The notes under the pieces: generated by a model
The model's input: the letters and a program-made list of their open reading frames with translations, nothing else
Told to the model about the DNA's origin: nothing
The model's database searches: none
Made by a program: the position numbers and the translations under genes
In this document: positions 9,626 to 17,984 of the stretch, piece after piece
Layout of the letters: each line of letters opens with the position of its first letter
Position numbering within the stretch: position 1 is the first letter of the stretch
Assembly: GCF_900000175.1 (NCBI RefSeq)
Contig: NZ_CWGJ01000019.1
Coordinates: 1-64,000, forward strand
DNA length: 64,000 nucleotides
From: Estrella lausannensis
Lineage (GTDB): Bacteria; Chlamydiota; Chlamydiia; Chlamydiales; Criblamydiaceae
Direction of reading: 5' to 3'

Positions 9626-10265
9626 ATTTTTTCGCCTGGCCCTCCTCATGATGACCATGACTGTCCCTGCCTTTGCGCAAAAACCGCAGCTTTGGCAAAC
9701 AATGCAGCAATCGCTTTTCGATTGGAACAGCGTAAAGTTTTCCTTTTTGCAGCAGTACCGCTTTGAAATGAGCGACTTCAAAACTGTAGATGCCCGCTTC
9801 GGCATCCTCGCGAAAAAAAGCCTGGACGAGACGTGGGATGCGGAGATCCACTACATGTGGATCAATTCAAGGGCACCTGCTGAAACCCTGTTCCAGCATA
9901 GGCACCGGCTTGAGTTGGAACTAAACCCCCGTTTTAAAATCTGTGAAAATATCGAGTTTAAATTCCGTAACCGCTACGAACTGATCAAAGAGGAGAGAGA
10001 GGCAAAACTCATTCAAAAATTCAGGCAAAGGCAGGAAATTGCCTATAAGCCGGGTATCAAATGGCTGAAGAGCGTCGCCCTCAGCAACGAAATCTTTTAC
10101 AACATCACGATCAACAAGGTAGATGAGTATCGCCTCATTCCCCTGGATCTGGCATTTCCTCTGCAAAAGGATCATCGGTATAAGCTCTATACCATGATTC
10201 GCTGGAGAGACTCTCCCACAGGCTGGCACCCGCAATTTATCCTGGGGTCCACTCTGGATTGGTAA
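9618..10265 (+). CDS. DUF2490-like outer-membrane beta-barrel protein
   Basis: A 215-aa protein with a signal peptide ([14 protein letters not shown], about residues 7-20). The rest alternates hydrophobic and charged residues in short strands such as [31 protein letters not shown] and [12 protein letters not shown], and it ends in an aromatic (TLDW), as outer-membrane barrels do. This is the pattern of the DUF2490 family. The longer frame from 9501 would lie inside cysA; the ATG at 9618 overlaps the cysA stop and places the signal peptide at the N-terminus. Its position as the last gene of the sulfate operon suggests an outer-membrane pore or accessory protein for the same transport step. This is inference. 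Confidence 0.75.
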   Translation: MIKFFRLALLMMTMTVPAFAQKPQLWQTMQQSLFDWNSVKFSFLQQYRFEMSDFKTVDARFGILAKKSLDETWDAEIHYMWINSRAPAETLFQHRHRLELELNPRFKICENIEFKFRNRYELIKEEREAKLIQKFRQRQEIAYKPGIKWLKSVALSNEIFYNITINKVDEYRLIPLDLAFPLQKDHRYKLYTMIRWRDSPTGWHPQFILGSTLDW

Positions 10266-10597
10266 CAGCTCATCGGGGTTATAGCGAAAGCCTATCAAAT
10301 TTTGGCATGAGAGCGTTCTCTTTGCTAAAAATCAAAGTTTAAGAGACTTTGAGACACTTAGGCGATGAAAAAATCGGCTGTTGCATATTCAAAAAAAATT
10401 TGTTACACAAAGGATGCGTTAGAGACAAGGGACAGGATCATCATCCCGCTAAAGGATTTCTACGGGAGCGCAGAAGGAAGCTCTTAGCCACCGGTGATAA
10501 ACCCCGAAGCGTGCAGTTTCAATGTATTGAACAGCCCCAATCTCCCAGCCCAAAACATTTTAAAAGTCAGCAACCCCCTACAACCGGGAGTGAAAAG
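10266..10597. other. Intergenic region before the peroxiredoxin gene
   Basis: Holds a decayed family A sequence at about 10286-10360 (GCGAAAGCCTATCAAATTTTG, later GACTTTGAGACACTTA). The peroxiredoxin frame extends back to 10349 but has no coding character there. No promoter can be named with confidence. Confidence 0.35.
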
Positions 10598-11260
10598 ATG
10601 AGTGAAATCGCAAATTTGAAGATAGGCGACTTGGCTCCCGATTTTAAAGCGGAAACAACTCTGGGCCCCATTCGTTTCCACGACTGGCTCAAAGACTCTT
10701 GGTGCGTCTTTTTCTCCCACCCCAAAGATTTCACCCCCGTCTGCACAACGGAACTGGGTGCGGCAGCGAAATTAAAGCCGGAGTTTGACAGGCGCGGCAT
10801 CAAGATGGTCTCTCTCAGCGTCAATGGGATCCATGAGCACAAAGGGTGGATCAAAGATATCAAAGAGACTCAAAAAGTTGAGCTAAACTTCCCTATGATT
10901 GCCGACCCGGAAAAGAGAATCGCCACCCTCTACGGAATGATTCACCTCTCTGCCAGTGATACCGCAACGGTCAGAACCGTCTTCATCATCGATCCGCAAA
11001 AAAAAATCCGGCTGACGATGGCCTATCCCACCTCCACCGGAAGAAACTTCATAGAGATCTTGAGAGTTATTGATGCCTTGCAGCTAAGCGATCAAAAAAA
11101 AGTTGCCACCCCCGCGGACTGGAGGCCGGGCGATGAGTGCATCATCTTGCCCAGCATCACCGATCCCAAAGAACTTAAAGAACGGTTCCCGAAAGGGTAT
11201 CGTGAAGTGAAGTCCTATCTTCGGTATGTGCCCTATCAAGACCTGATTGCGCCGAAGTGA
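10598..11260 (+). CDS. 1-Cys peroxiredoxin (Prx6-type, AhpC/TSA family)
   Basis: A 220-aa cytosolic thiol peroxidase reducing H2O2 and organic or lipid hydroperoxides. The peroxidatic Cys49 lies in HPKDFTPVCTTELG, the conserved PxxxT/SxxC motif, and the supporting Arg is in TVRTVFIID. The C-terminal arm with the Prx6-type sequence RYVPYQD makes the protein longer than 2-Cys AhpC. There is no canonical C-terminal resolving VCP motif; other cysteines are at about 36 and 178. The frame extends upstream to 10349, but GGGAGTG with 7 nt spacing precedes the ATG at 10598 and homology starts at ANLKIGDLAPDF, so this start is used. Single gene between repeats; regulation is not visible. Confidence 0.93.
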   Translation: MSEIANLKIGDLAPDFKAETTLGPIRFHDWLKDSWCVFFSHPKDFTPVCTTELGAAAKLKPEFDRRGIKMVSLSVNGIHEHKGWIKDIKETQKVELNFPMIADPEKRIATLYGMIHLSASDTATVRTVFIIDPQKKIRLTMAYPTSTGRNFIEILRVIDALQLSDQKKVATPADWRPGDECIILPSITDPKELKERFPKGYREVKSYLRYVPYQDLIAPK

Positions 11261-11384
11261 ACTCTCCCGCCAGAGCGGTTACAAGAATAAATTTTACCAG
11301 CAACGAAGAAAACATTTTTAAGTTGTTTCGGTATAAAGATTAAGGTAACCTATCTTTTCAACCTTATTATATAGATACATCGCT

Positions 11385-11996
11385 ATGGACCATAAAATCT
11401 TAAGTTCCGTTAAGCAGGCAGTACAAGCCATTGAATTTTTAGAACATCCCGATTCCATCCAATTTATCAAAGATGCCGCACTCATGATCGCGGACACGTT
11501 CAGGAAAGGTGGAAAAATTCTGATCGCAGGGAATGGAGGCAGCTTATGCGACGCCAACCATTTCGCTGAAGAGCTGACCGGCTTTTTCCGAAAATTCAGA
11601 AAAGCGCTGCCGGCCATCGCGCTCTCCGAAAGCGGGCACCTGACATGCGTCTCGAATGATCTCGGCTTTGAGTGGGTTTTCGCAAGAGGGGTAGAAGCCT
11701 TTGGCAAAGAAGGCGACATCTTCATTGGACTGACCACTTCGGGCAACTCGCCCAACATCGTCAAAGCGATCGAAATCGCCAAAAACAATAAGCTCAAAAC
11801 CATCGCCTTCCTTGGCAAAAGTGGAGGAAAACTCAAAGGTCAGGCCGATCTTGAGCTTATCATCCCGGGCTTTGGGACATCCGATCGCATACAGGAAGCG
11901 CACATGGCTGCCATCCATATCCTCATCGAAATGATCGAGCTGGAACTGTTCATGAAAGAAGAGGAAACAGAAACCCGTTCATTCGCTCTCAATTGA
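11385..11996 (+). CDS. gmhA: Sedoheptulose-7-phosphate isomerase (SIS domain)
   Basis: A 203-aa protein of the GmhA family, which turns sedoheptulose 7-phosphate into D-glycero-D-manno-heptose 7-phosphate, the first step to ADP-heptose for LPS core. The SIS phosphate-binding loop is IAGNGGSLCDANHFAEEL and the second loop LTTSGNSPNIVKAIE. The zinc and active-site region reads DRIQEAHMAAIHILIEMIE, matching the family's Q-x-x-H-M and I-H-x-x-x-E pattern. Length is usual. It overlaps lpxK by one base (TGATG), which makes a two-gene LPS operon. A half family A end (TTTCGGTATAAAG) lies upstream at about 11329. Whether heptose is actually made depends on genes outside the window. Confidence 0.88.
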   Translation: MDHKILSSVKQAVQAIEFLEHPDSIQFIKDAALMIADTFRKGGKILIAGNGGSLCDANHFAEELTGFFRKFRKALPAIALSESGHLTCVSNDLGFEWVFARGVEAFGKEGDIFIGLTTSGNSPNIVKAIEIAKNNKLKTIAFLGKSGGKLKGQADLELIIPGFGTSDRIQEAHMAAIHILIEMIELELFMKEEETETRSFALN

Positions 11997-13123
11997 TGAA
12001 CCCTCATCAACGACGATCCCTAGAACAGGTTTGGTCCTCTTTTGCCTATCAAAACGATGCTCCGGGCTTGCTGCATAAAACAGCGAAAATCCTGCTCGCC
12101 CCCCTGGGATACCTCTATCTCGCCTTCGTTTCCATGAAGAACTTCGCCTACGACAAAAAGATCTTTAAACCCGTAGCTAAACCTGCAGTCCCTCTCATCA
12201 GCATAGGAAACATCACTGTCGGTGGAACCGGAAAAACTCCCTTGACGATACTCCTTGCAAAAAAGCTCTCGGCAGTAGGTAAAGGGGCTGTTCTGACCCG
12301 GGGGTACCGCTCAAGTGCCGAATCTGCCATGCCCCCGCTCATCCTCACTAAAGAAAACTGCCACCTCTATACGTCGAAAACGAGCGGAGATGAGCCACGG
12401 CTAATCGCTAAAGAAGCGGATGCTTTCGTGGTGATCAACAAGAGAAGAGAGAGATCTCTTCTGGTCGCCGAAAGCCTGAATGCCAAATGGGTGATTCTCG
12501 ATGACGGGATGCAAAGGCGATCCATACCGAGAGATCTGGAAATCATCACGCTTAGCTCGCAGTTTGTCGGCAATCGGCTGGGCTTCCCCGCAGGTCCCCT
12601 GCGCGAGGCGATGAGCGGTTTGAAGCGGGCCGACCTGATCGTCATCACAAAAAATCCTAAAAAACCGCTTGCCGAGGAGCAAAAGTCTCAAATCAGACGC
12701 TACAGCCAAGCTCCCCTGATTGAAACCGAGTGGATGATCCACGCACTCTGCGATGGCGTAACCGATTTCCCTCTTAAGACCGAAGAGAAAATCGCTGCCT
12801 TCTGCGGAATTGGCAACCCTAAACTCTTTTTTGAAACTCTTGAAAATCACGGATTTGACATTGTCCAAACAGCGATCGCAGACGACCACCGCCCCATGAG
12901 CGCCAAAGAGCTTGCCGCCTTATCGATACAAGCCGCCCGGCTGGGCGCAAAAAAAATCCTCTGCACCGAAAAAGACTTCGTAAAAATTGCTCATCAGCTC
13001 TCTTGTGAACTGCCTGTTTTCTACACGAAAGCAGAGCTTCAGATCACTTCGGGCTCTGAAGCGTTAGAAAGAAGCTTGGCAGCTCTTTTCCCATCCTCTG
13101 AATCCTCTTCTTTAAAGCCTTGA
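11996..13123 (+). CDS. lpxK: Tetraacyldisaccharide 4'-kinase (lipid A biosynthesis)
   Basis: A 375-aa inner-membrane-associated kinase that phosphorylates the 4' position of the lipid A disaccharide. After an N-terminal hydrophobic stretch (about residues 28-45, APLGYLYLAFVSM) comes the P-loop ISIGNITVGGTGKTPLTILL, the LpxK signature. Further family blocks are LTRGYRS, GDEPRLIAKE, ILDDGMQRRSIPRDL, GNRLGFPAGPLREAM and FCGIGNPKLFFETL. A TTG lies one codon upstream, but the ATG overlapping the gmhA stop is the natural start. Length is slightly above the usual 310-350. Its pairing with gmhA fits coordinated LPS synthesis. Confidence 0.95.
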   Translation: MNPHQRRSLEQVWSSFAYQNDAPGLLHKTAKILLAPLGYLYLAFVSMKNFAYDKKIFKPVAKPAVPLISIGNITVGGTGKTPLTILLAKKLSAVGKGAVLTRGYRSSAESAMPPLILTKENCHLYTSKTSGDEPRLIAKEADAFVVINKRRERSLLVAESLNAKWVILDDGMQRRSIPRDLEIITLSSQFVGNRLGFPAGPLREAMSGLKRADLIVITKNPKKPLAEEQKSQIRRYSQAPLIETEWMIHALCDGVTDFPLKTEEKIAAFCGIGNPKLFFETLENHGFDIVQTAIADDHRPMSAKELAALSIQAARLGAKKILCTEKDFVKIAHQLSCELPVFYTKAELQITSGSEALERSLAALFPSSESSSLKP

Positions 13124-13322
13124 GGCATTGCAACTTCTCATTTATTTGCCAATGGAGTAGAATGTTTCTAAATCTATTCCTGTAAAATTTTTCATAGATG
13201 ACTGCATGAAACTTTTTATAGGGGCGGTTCTTTGGTTGAGATAAATCTAAAAAACAAATTACTCTTTGGTTTTATACTTTCAACCTAGTGCCAATAAAAT
13301 TCCCCGTTGATTGTCGGGATTG

Positions 13323-13410
13323 TTTTGGCCGCTTTGCGATGAAAATTTCAGGGGGAAACTCTAGAAGAGTGTATTGCCCCTCAAATTTTCAACGGAAAAC
13401 GGCCCAAAAG
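13323..13410. repeat. Long imperfect palindrome (class C)
   Basis: The left arm TTTTGGCCGCTTTGCGATGA continues to AAATTTCAGGGG and faces a right arm CCCCTCAAATTTT with CAACGGAAAACGGCCCAAAA. Arms of about 30 bp with a few mismatches surround a loop of about 25 nt. It differs from families A and B and could fold into a long hairpin on either strand. It lies after lpxK and may also act in transcript ending. Confidence 0.6.
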
Positions 13411-13455
13411 AACCTGAGAATTAGCTGGAACTCTTTACTGGGACGGAGAATTACT

Positions 13456-13616
13456 TATACCGAAAGTGTCTCAAAATTTGGTTTTTGGCAAAGAGAAAGC
13501 TCTCGCGATTGAATGATCGCAAGCCACCTGATATTAGAAATATGAGGTGGCTTGCGATCATTCAAACGCGAGGCTTTCTCAAAGCCAAAATTCCAAATTT
13601 TGAGATACTTTCGGTA
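13456..13616. repeat. Family A palindromic element, long form
   Basis: Starts TATACCGAAAGTGTCTCAAA and ends with the inverted copy TTTTGAGATACTTTCGGTA. Inside are a second inverted pair (GAAAGCTCTCGCG with CGCGAGGCTTTC) and a central stem GATCGCAAGCCACCT with AGGTGGCTTGCGATC around the loop GATATTAGAAATATG. The whole element of about 161 bp is one nested palindrome. It closely matches the copy at 31062-31225. Confidence 0.9.
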
Positions 13617-13683
13617 CAACTTACGACGTCATCGCTGAGACAGAGGGTTTTGATTGATCAAAACTCGAAGACAGCCCGTCGTT

Positions 13684-13757
13684 AAGAGACGATCCGCAAA
13701 TTCAAATCGGTATGCTTTGCTGCTGAATTTGACTAAGACACTCGTAACAGTCTCTTA
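13684..13757. repeat. Family B repeat
   Basis: AAGAGACGATCCGCAAATTC at the left and GTAACAGTCTCTT at the right form short inverted ends around TCAAATCGGTATGCTTTGC. Similar sequences are at 38959-39038, 53683-53803 and, as halves, near 3305, 19053, 23323, 52056 and 52283. Confidence 0.55.
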
Positions 13758-13948
13758 GGGCGACAGTCTCTAAATTAATACCCAATAGAATTCAAAAATT
13801 GAATTTTTATAGTGCTCATCCCCCAAGGGGGATGCCGGAAGAAGTTTGAAAAACCTTCAGGGCCTCCTTCGCCTCACCGTAGAGCGAAGGCAGATAGGCA
13901 AGCTTTAAAAATACCCTTTTTGAGTCCGATTGCTGTGTATACTGTGCT

Positions 13949-14134
13949 TTGCAAGAAAGCTATTTAGAAAACAGTCAATACGAATGCGGCCTTTTTTGCC
14001 GGTTTAGATTCCACGAAAGACGGGTGTCTTTGAAACTCTATCATCTTGAAGAGCCGGAAAATAAGCCGACAGACAAGAAAGAACGCTGCAGGAGTTGTCG
14101 GGACAACTTTCGGGTTTCACTTAAAAAATCTTAA
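13949..14134 (+). CDS. Doubtful small Cys-containing ORF (61 aa)
   Basis: A 61-codon frame with a TTG start at 13949 and no clear ribosome binding site. The peptide has ECGLFCRF near the middle and RCRSCRDNF near the end, a C-x3-C and C-x2-C pair reminiscent of a small zinc-binding protein. No family is recognised and the surroundings are repeat-rich non-coding DNA, so it may be chance or a decayed gene. An AT-rich inverted repeat (AAAAAATCTTAATTTTTT) directly follows the stop. Confidence 0.2.
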   Translation: MQESYLENSQYECGLFCRFRFHERRVSLKLYHLEEPENKPTDKKERCRSCRDNFRVSLKKS

Positions 14135-14441
14135 TTTTTTAGGAAGAGTGTAACCCACCGGAAAGTCGCTTCTCGACCACGCTGTTTTTCGAAATGTTTA
14201 AGCAGGGTATTTGCAAAACTACATTCAGGCAAACTTAAACGCGGACAGGAGATCCGATTCATATCGAAATAGATTGAAAGCCGATCGACACCTTGAATGA
14301 TACGAGGTTAACAGGCGACCCACAAGCTGAGATAGGATGATATATTTACTGGATTTGTGGACAGTCTCCGACAACCGGTTTCATTGTGCCTCGGTATAGA
14401 CTAAATAAACTCCGCTAAAGAGAGTTTTAGATTTGCCAGAC

Positions 14442-14475
14442 AAGAGCCTTAGCTAAAGCTCTTTAGTTTTTTTAG
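14442..14475 (+). terminator. Possible rho-independent terminator
   Basis: AAGAGC pairs with GCTCTT across a 10-nt loop (CTTAGCTAAA) and is followed by TAGTTTTTTTAG. The stem is only 6 bp, so this is a weak call. It lies about 100 bp before the symporter gene and might isolate it from upstream transcripts. Confidence 0.35.
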
Positions 14476-14575
14476 TTTTGCGAATACCTCATAAGCTAAC
14501 CGCCCGCGCCTTTGCCTTTGAAGTTAGGCAATAGGTGTTTTTGACGCGAAAATAACCTGAAATCGGGAGAGGTAA

Positions 14576-15817
14576 ATGAAACTTTGGGTTAAAATCCTAA
14601 TCGCTCTATTCCTGGGCGTGTTAGCCGGGCTTGCGCTGGGCCCCTACGCCGAATATCTGCGCATCTTCGGAGATATCTTCTTACGCCTCATCAACATGAT
14701 CATCGTGCTCCTAGTTCTCGCATCGATGACAGTGGGGATCACCAGCATCCATGATCCGGAAAAGCTCGGCAGGGTAGGACTCAAGTCCATACTCCTCTTC
14801 CTGACAACGACCGGCATCTCGATCCTGATCGGCATTTCAATAGGCTGGCTCACAGGAGTCGGACAAGGGCTTGAGCTTACTGCCATTCAAACCCTAAATA
14901 TTCAAGAACCTCCGCCAATCTCTCAAATCATACTGGAGACGATACCCGCAAACCCCATCCAATCTCTCGTAGAAGGGAACGTCTTACAGATCATCGTATT
15001 CGCGGTATTTCTCGGTATGTCCATTAATTTTGCCGGCGAAAGAGGCAGGCCACTCAAAGAGTTTTTAGAGTCTCTTGCCGACGTCATGTACCGCCTGACA
15101 TCGATCGTCATGGAGTTCTCTCCAATAGGAGTGTTCGCCATCATGGCCTGGGTGACCGGATCGTTTGGACTGAAAACAATCCTGCAACTATCCAAATTTC
15201 TGACGGCCTACTACATTGCCTGCGCTATCCACATCGTTGTTGTTTTTTGCGGCATCCTGCGCTTTTTAGTTAAAGTAAGCCCGTGGCCATTCTTCAGGGG
15301 AATGGGCGATGCGATCATGATGGCCTTCTCCACCTGTTCAAGCTCAGCGACCCTGCCTGTATCCATGCACTGCGTTCAGGAAAACCTGGGAGTTTCCAAA
15401 AATATCGCTAGCTTTGTGCTGCCGCTTGGATCGACTGTGAATATGAATGGAGCCGCCCTCTTTCAGGGGATGGCCGTCATCTTCATTGCCAATGCCTACG
15501 GCATCGACCTCACGCTGATTCAATTGCTCACAATCATCGTCACAGCCACACTATCAGCGATAGGAGCTGCCGGGATACCCGGAACGGGATTCATCATGCT
15601 CTCGGCAGTAATTGCCTCAGCTGGCCTTCCCATCGAGGGACTTGCCATCTTAGCGGGCATCGACAGACTGCGTGAGATGATGTCGGCAATCCTTAACGTC
15701 ACCGGAGATGCCGTCTGCTCTGTCTACATCGCCAAGCAAGAGGATGAGTTCGACGAAAGGCAATACTACCATGAAGATTTAGTCGAAATGGATAAAATGA
15801 TCGGCGAAGAGAAGTAG
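14576..15817 (+). CDS. Sodium/proton-dicarboxylate (glutamate/aspartate) symporter, DAACS family
   Basis: A 413-aa inner-membrane transporter with about eight hydrophobic segments. Family hallmarks are the serine-rich hairpin (FSTCSSSATLPVSM), NMNGAALFQGMAVIF in the unwound TM7 (canonical NMDGT or NMNGT) and the second hairpin GAAGIPGTGFIMLSAVIA. The substrate site in TM8 reads DRLREMMSAILNVTGDAVC, with Asp and Asn placed as in GltPh. It should take up glutamate, aspartate or a C4-dicarboxylate from the host. C. trachomatis has a GltT homologue (CT401) close to kdsD, and kdsD is also nearby here. GGGAGAGGTAA before the ATG gives a good ribosome binding site. Confidence 0.92.
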   Translation: MKLWVKILIALFLGVLAGLALGPYAEYLRIFGDIFLRLINMIIVLLVLASMTVGITSIHDPEKLGRVGLKSILLFLTTTGISILIGISIGWLTGVGQGLELTAIQTLNIQEPPPISQIILETIPANPIQSLVEGNVLQIIVFAVFLGMSINFAGERGRPLKEFLESLADVMYRLTSIVMEFSPIGVFAIMAWVTGSFGLKTILQLSKFLTAYYIACAIHIVVVFCGILRFLVKVSPWPFFRGMGDAIMMAFSTCSSSATLPVSMHCVQENLGVSKNIASFVLPLGSTVNMNGAALFQGMAVIFIANAYGIDLTLIQLLTIIVTATLSAIGAAGIPGTGFIMLSAVIASAGLPIEGLAILAGIDRLREMMSAILNVTGDAVCSVYIAKQEDEFDERQYYHEDLVEMDKMIGEEK

Positions 15818-15835
15818 TCCCTCCTCCCACAGCCT

Positions 15836-15869
15836 CCAGGCCTGCTTGAGAAAAGCTCAAGTAGGCTGG
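15836..15869 (+). terminator. Hairpin after the symporter gene, probable terminator
   Basis: CCAGGCCTGCTTGAG pairs with CTCAAGTAGGCTGG around a short AAAAG loop, 18 nt after the stop codon. There is only a weak T-rich tail (ACTCTTTC), so termination strength is uncertain, but position and stem are convincing. Confidence 0.55.
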
Positions 15870-15958
15870 CACACTCTTTCAAAGTGAGGCAAATATTTGG
15901 TAAATAAATTCTGCTATCAATACCATCTGCTGTTTTAAGCCAACAGTTTGAGGTAATC

Positions 15959-16315
15959 ATGGCAACGATAGTGTGTTTCGATTCCGGCTCTTTAATCCAG
16001 CAAGAGGCTTCGGCCCCCTCTCAACCCTTAACATATCCACACTATCAGGCGGTTGCAGGCGTCACCTCCGATGTCGGGGAACAAATTTTGGACAATACCG
16101 CCTCAGAGGGAGGCGACAGGAACTCCATTATAAAAGCCGTTGTTATAATCGGAGGCACCATCGCCATCGCTGCCGCGTTTTTTGCCGTGAGAGCACTATT
16201 GCCCGATTCGCCCGTCTACCCTTATGTGTTTGCCGCTTCATTGCTTCTTAGCGGTGCACTGCTATGTGCACCGGTTTCACCCTACGAGCACATGTCACGC
16301 ATGGCCCTGCAGTAA
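15959..16315 (+). CDS. Small membrane protein, unknown
   Basis: A 118-aa protein, not recognised. The first 55 residues are polar; two adjacent hydrophobic segments follow (about residues 60-79, AVVIIGGTIAIAAAFFAVRA, and about 86-105, VYPYVFAASLLLSGALL), forming a helical hairpin. GAGGTAATC before the ATG is a plausible ribosome binding site. This is the general shape of chlamydial inclusion-membrane (Inc) proteins, which carry a bilobed hydrophobic hairpin; this is suggestive only. It lies between the symporter and the convergent icd gene. Confidence 0.55.
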   Translation: MATIVCFDSGSLIQQEASAPSQPLTYPHYQAVAGVTSDVGEQILDNTASEGGDRNSIIKAVVIIGGTIAIAAAFFAVRALLPDSPVYPYVFAASLLLSGALLCAPVSPYEHMSRMALQ

Positions 16316-16350
16316 AAGGCGTCTCTTCCACAGAAAGGATGAACGGATGG

Positions 16351-17805
16351 CTACTGCTCATCTTGTGAGACAGTGTAGCCCGGAAGTCCTTCAAACGTGC
16401 AGAGGTTTTCCGTCTGCACGAAATCGATTTCTGCATCCGCAAGTTTCTGGATAAGACCCGAAATCTCGCGCCGCGACACCGATCCTCCTCTGGCAAGCGC
16501 CATGAAACGGAGGCGGTAGTTGTCAACGCAGCTCGTCTCAGGATGCTTATCAGGCCACACTTTGACCCCTCTGTTGGCGATCATCGTGAGCTTAAGGCCA
16601 CCCAGACTAAGCCTCATCAACTTTTCGTGCAGCTTATCGACATCTCCATGATGGTCGACAAACACATCGACACCCACAATCTCTTTTGAATCCATTTTTT
16701 TCTCTGCGGTCTCTTGACGTCCTTGCAGCACATGCTTTGACGTTCCGGAGTACTTGACGGCTTTAAGCTGATCCGGCTCCTTGCCAAGGCGTTCGATGAC
16801 AGCTTTTGCAAATTCGGACGTACCGACTTTGACCTTGCTGATGGCATCGGTGTAGATGTCGTAGGTATGGATGCCCTCCTCTATCGTTTTGAGCCATGCG
16901 TTATGCACAAGCGAGGCCGCTTTCGAATCTCCGATGTGCACAAGCATCATCACCGCGGAGAGGAGCAGACCCGACGGATTGGCCAGGTTCTGCCCCGCCC
17001 TTCTTGGCGCTGACCCGTGGATAGCCTCGAACATCGCGTGCTTCTCGCCGATATTGGCCGAGCCGGCAAGCCCGACGGATCCGGCAATCTGCGCCGCCAC
17101 ATCCGAGAGGATATCGCCGTAGAGATTCGGCATCACGATCACATCAAACGCGTTCGGGGTGTCTGCCAGTTTAGCGGCGCCGATATCGATGATCCAATGT
17201 TCATTTTCTATCTCAGGATACTCTTTGGCTATCTCATCGAACACTTTGTGGAAAAGACCATCGCTCAGCTTGAGGATATTGTCTTTGGTGAAACAGGTCA
17301 CTTTCTTGCGTTGGTTGGCTTTCGCAAAATCGAACGCGTAGCGGATAATTTTCTCACAACCCGGCCTTGAGATGATTTTCAAGGCATGATAGGTGTCTTG
17401 ACTCTGCCTGTACTCGATTCCCGTATAGAGATCTTCTTCGTTTTCTCTGACTACAACCACATCCATGCCGGGATGCTTTGTTTTTACGAAAGGTGCGTAG
17501 GCAACACAGGGGCGGACGTTGGCAAAGAGGCCCAAAGTGGTGCGAATGGTGACATTCAAACTTTTAAAACCACCGCCCTGAGGTGTGGTGATCGGCGCTT
17601 TCAAAAAGGCCCGGCTCTTTCTGATGATATCCCAGGAAGAGGGATCAATCCCCGCCGAGAAGCCCTTCATGTATTCCTTTTCTCCGATTTCAATCCGGTT
17701 GATCTCCAACGCAGCTCCCGAAGCTTCTAATATAGCTAGCGTCGCTTCCATGATTTCCGGTCCGATTCCATCTCCATACGCGACCGCTATTGGCACTTTC
17801 TTCAT
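16351..17805 (-). CDS. icd: Isocitrate dehydrogenase with C-terminal extension
   Basis: A 484-aa TCA-cycle enzyme converting isocitrate to 2-oxoglutarate with NAD(P)+. The N-terminal part has the isopropylmalate/isocitrate dehydrogenase fold: AYGDGIGPEIMEATL, SLNVTIRTTLGLFANVRPC (substrate phosphate and Arg region), VVRENEEDLYTGIEYR and MPNLYGDILSDVAAQIAG with the metal-binding aspartates. After about residue 340 comes an extra domain of about 140 residues, as in the long Thermus/Rickettsia-type enzymes of about 480 aa, so length is normal for that subfamily. Start: GAGGTGATT precedes the ATG at 17805; a GTG two codons upstream overlaps that ribosome binding site. It is present although some pathogenic chlamydiae have an incomplete TCA cycle. 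Confidence 0.93.
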   Translation of the reverse strand: MKKVPIAVAYGDGIGPEIMEATLAILEASGAALEINRIEIGEKEYMKGFSAGIDPSSWDIIRKSRAFLKAPITTPQGGGFKSLNVTIRTTLGLFANVRPCVAYAPFVKTKHPGMDVVVVRENEEDLYTGIEYRQSQDTYHALKIISRPGCEKIIRYAFDFAKANQRKKVTCFTKDNILKLSDGLFHKVFDEIAKEYPEIENEHWIIDIGAAKLADTPNAFDVIVMPNLYGDILSDVAAQIAGSVGLAGSANIGEKHAMFEAIHGSAPRRAGQNLANPSGLLLSAVMMLVHIGDSKAASLVHNAWLKTIEEGIHTYDIYTDAISKVKVGTSEFAKAVIERLGKEPDQLKAVKYSGTSKHVLQGRQETAEKKMDSKEIVGVDVFVDHHGDVDKLHEKLMRLSLGGLKLTMIANRGVKVWPDKHPETSCVDNYRLRFMALARGGSVSRREISGLIQKLADAEIDFVQTENLCTFEGLPGYTVSQDEQ

Positions 17806-17847
17806 AATCACCTCGCTATTTTAGCCGGGCAGGCACTTCCTTCAACA

Positions 17848-17895
17848 ATACCGGAAACATCTCAAAAATTGAGATTTTGAAATACTTGCGGTATA
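17848..17895. repeat. Family A palindromic element, short form
   Basis: ATACCGGAAACATCTCAAAA faces TTTTGAAATACTTGCGGTAT around the loop ATTGAGA. It lies between the divergent icd and kdsD genes, so any effect on their promoters could involve both. Confidence 0.8.
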
Positions 17896-17984
17896 AAGCG
17901 TCCGTTCCCCGTAAAGCTTTACCTTAAAGGATCGACTGAATTAAAATCACCTTTACTATCGACACTTCAAACTGGTTGAAACAT

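Noticed and set aside
10349-10597. N-terminal extension of the peroxiredoxin
   Set aside because: The extension is basic, low-quality sequence in repeat DNA; a ribosome binding site and family homology start at 10598.
15959-16315. Firm call as an inclusion-membrane (Inc) protein
   Set aside because: The hydrophobic hairpin fits, but two short helices in a small protein are common; no secretion evidence is visible.
17017-17370. 117-codon frame antisense to icd
   Set aside because: It is contained in the conserved dehydrogenase gene; no evidence of its own.
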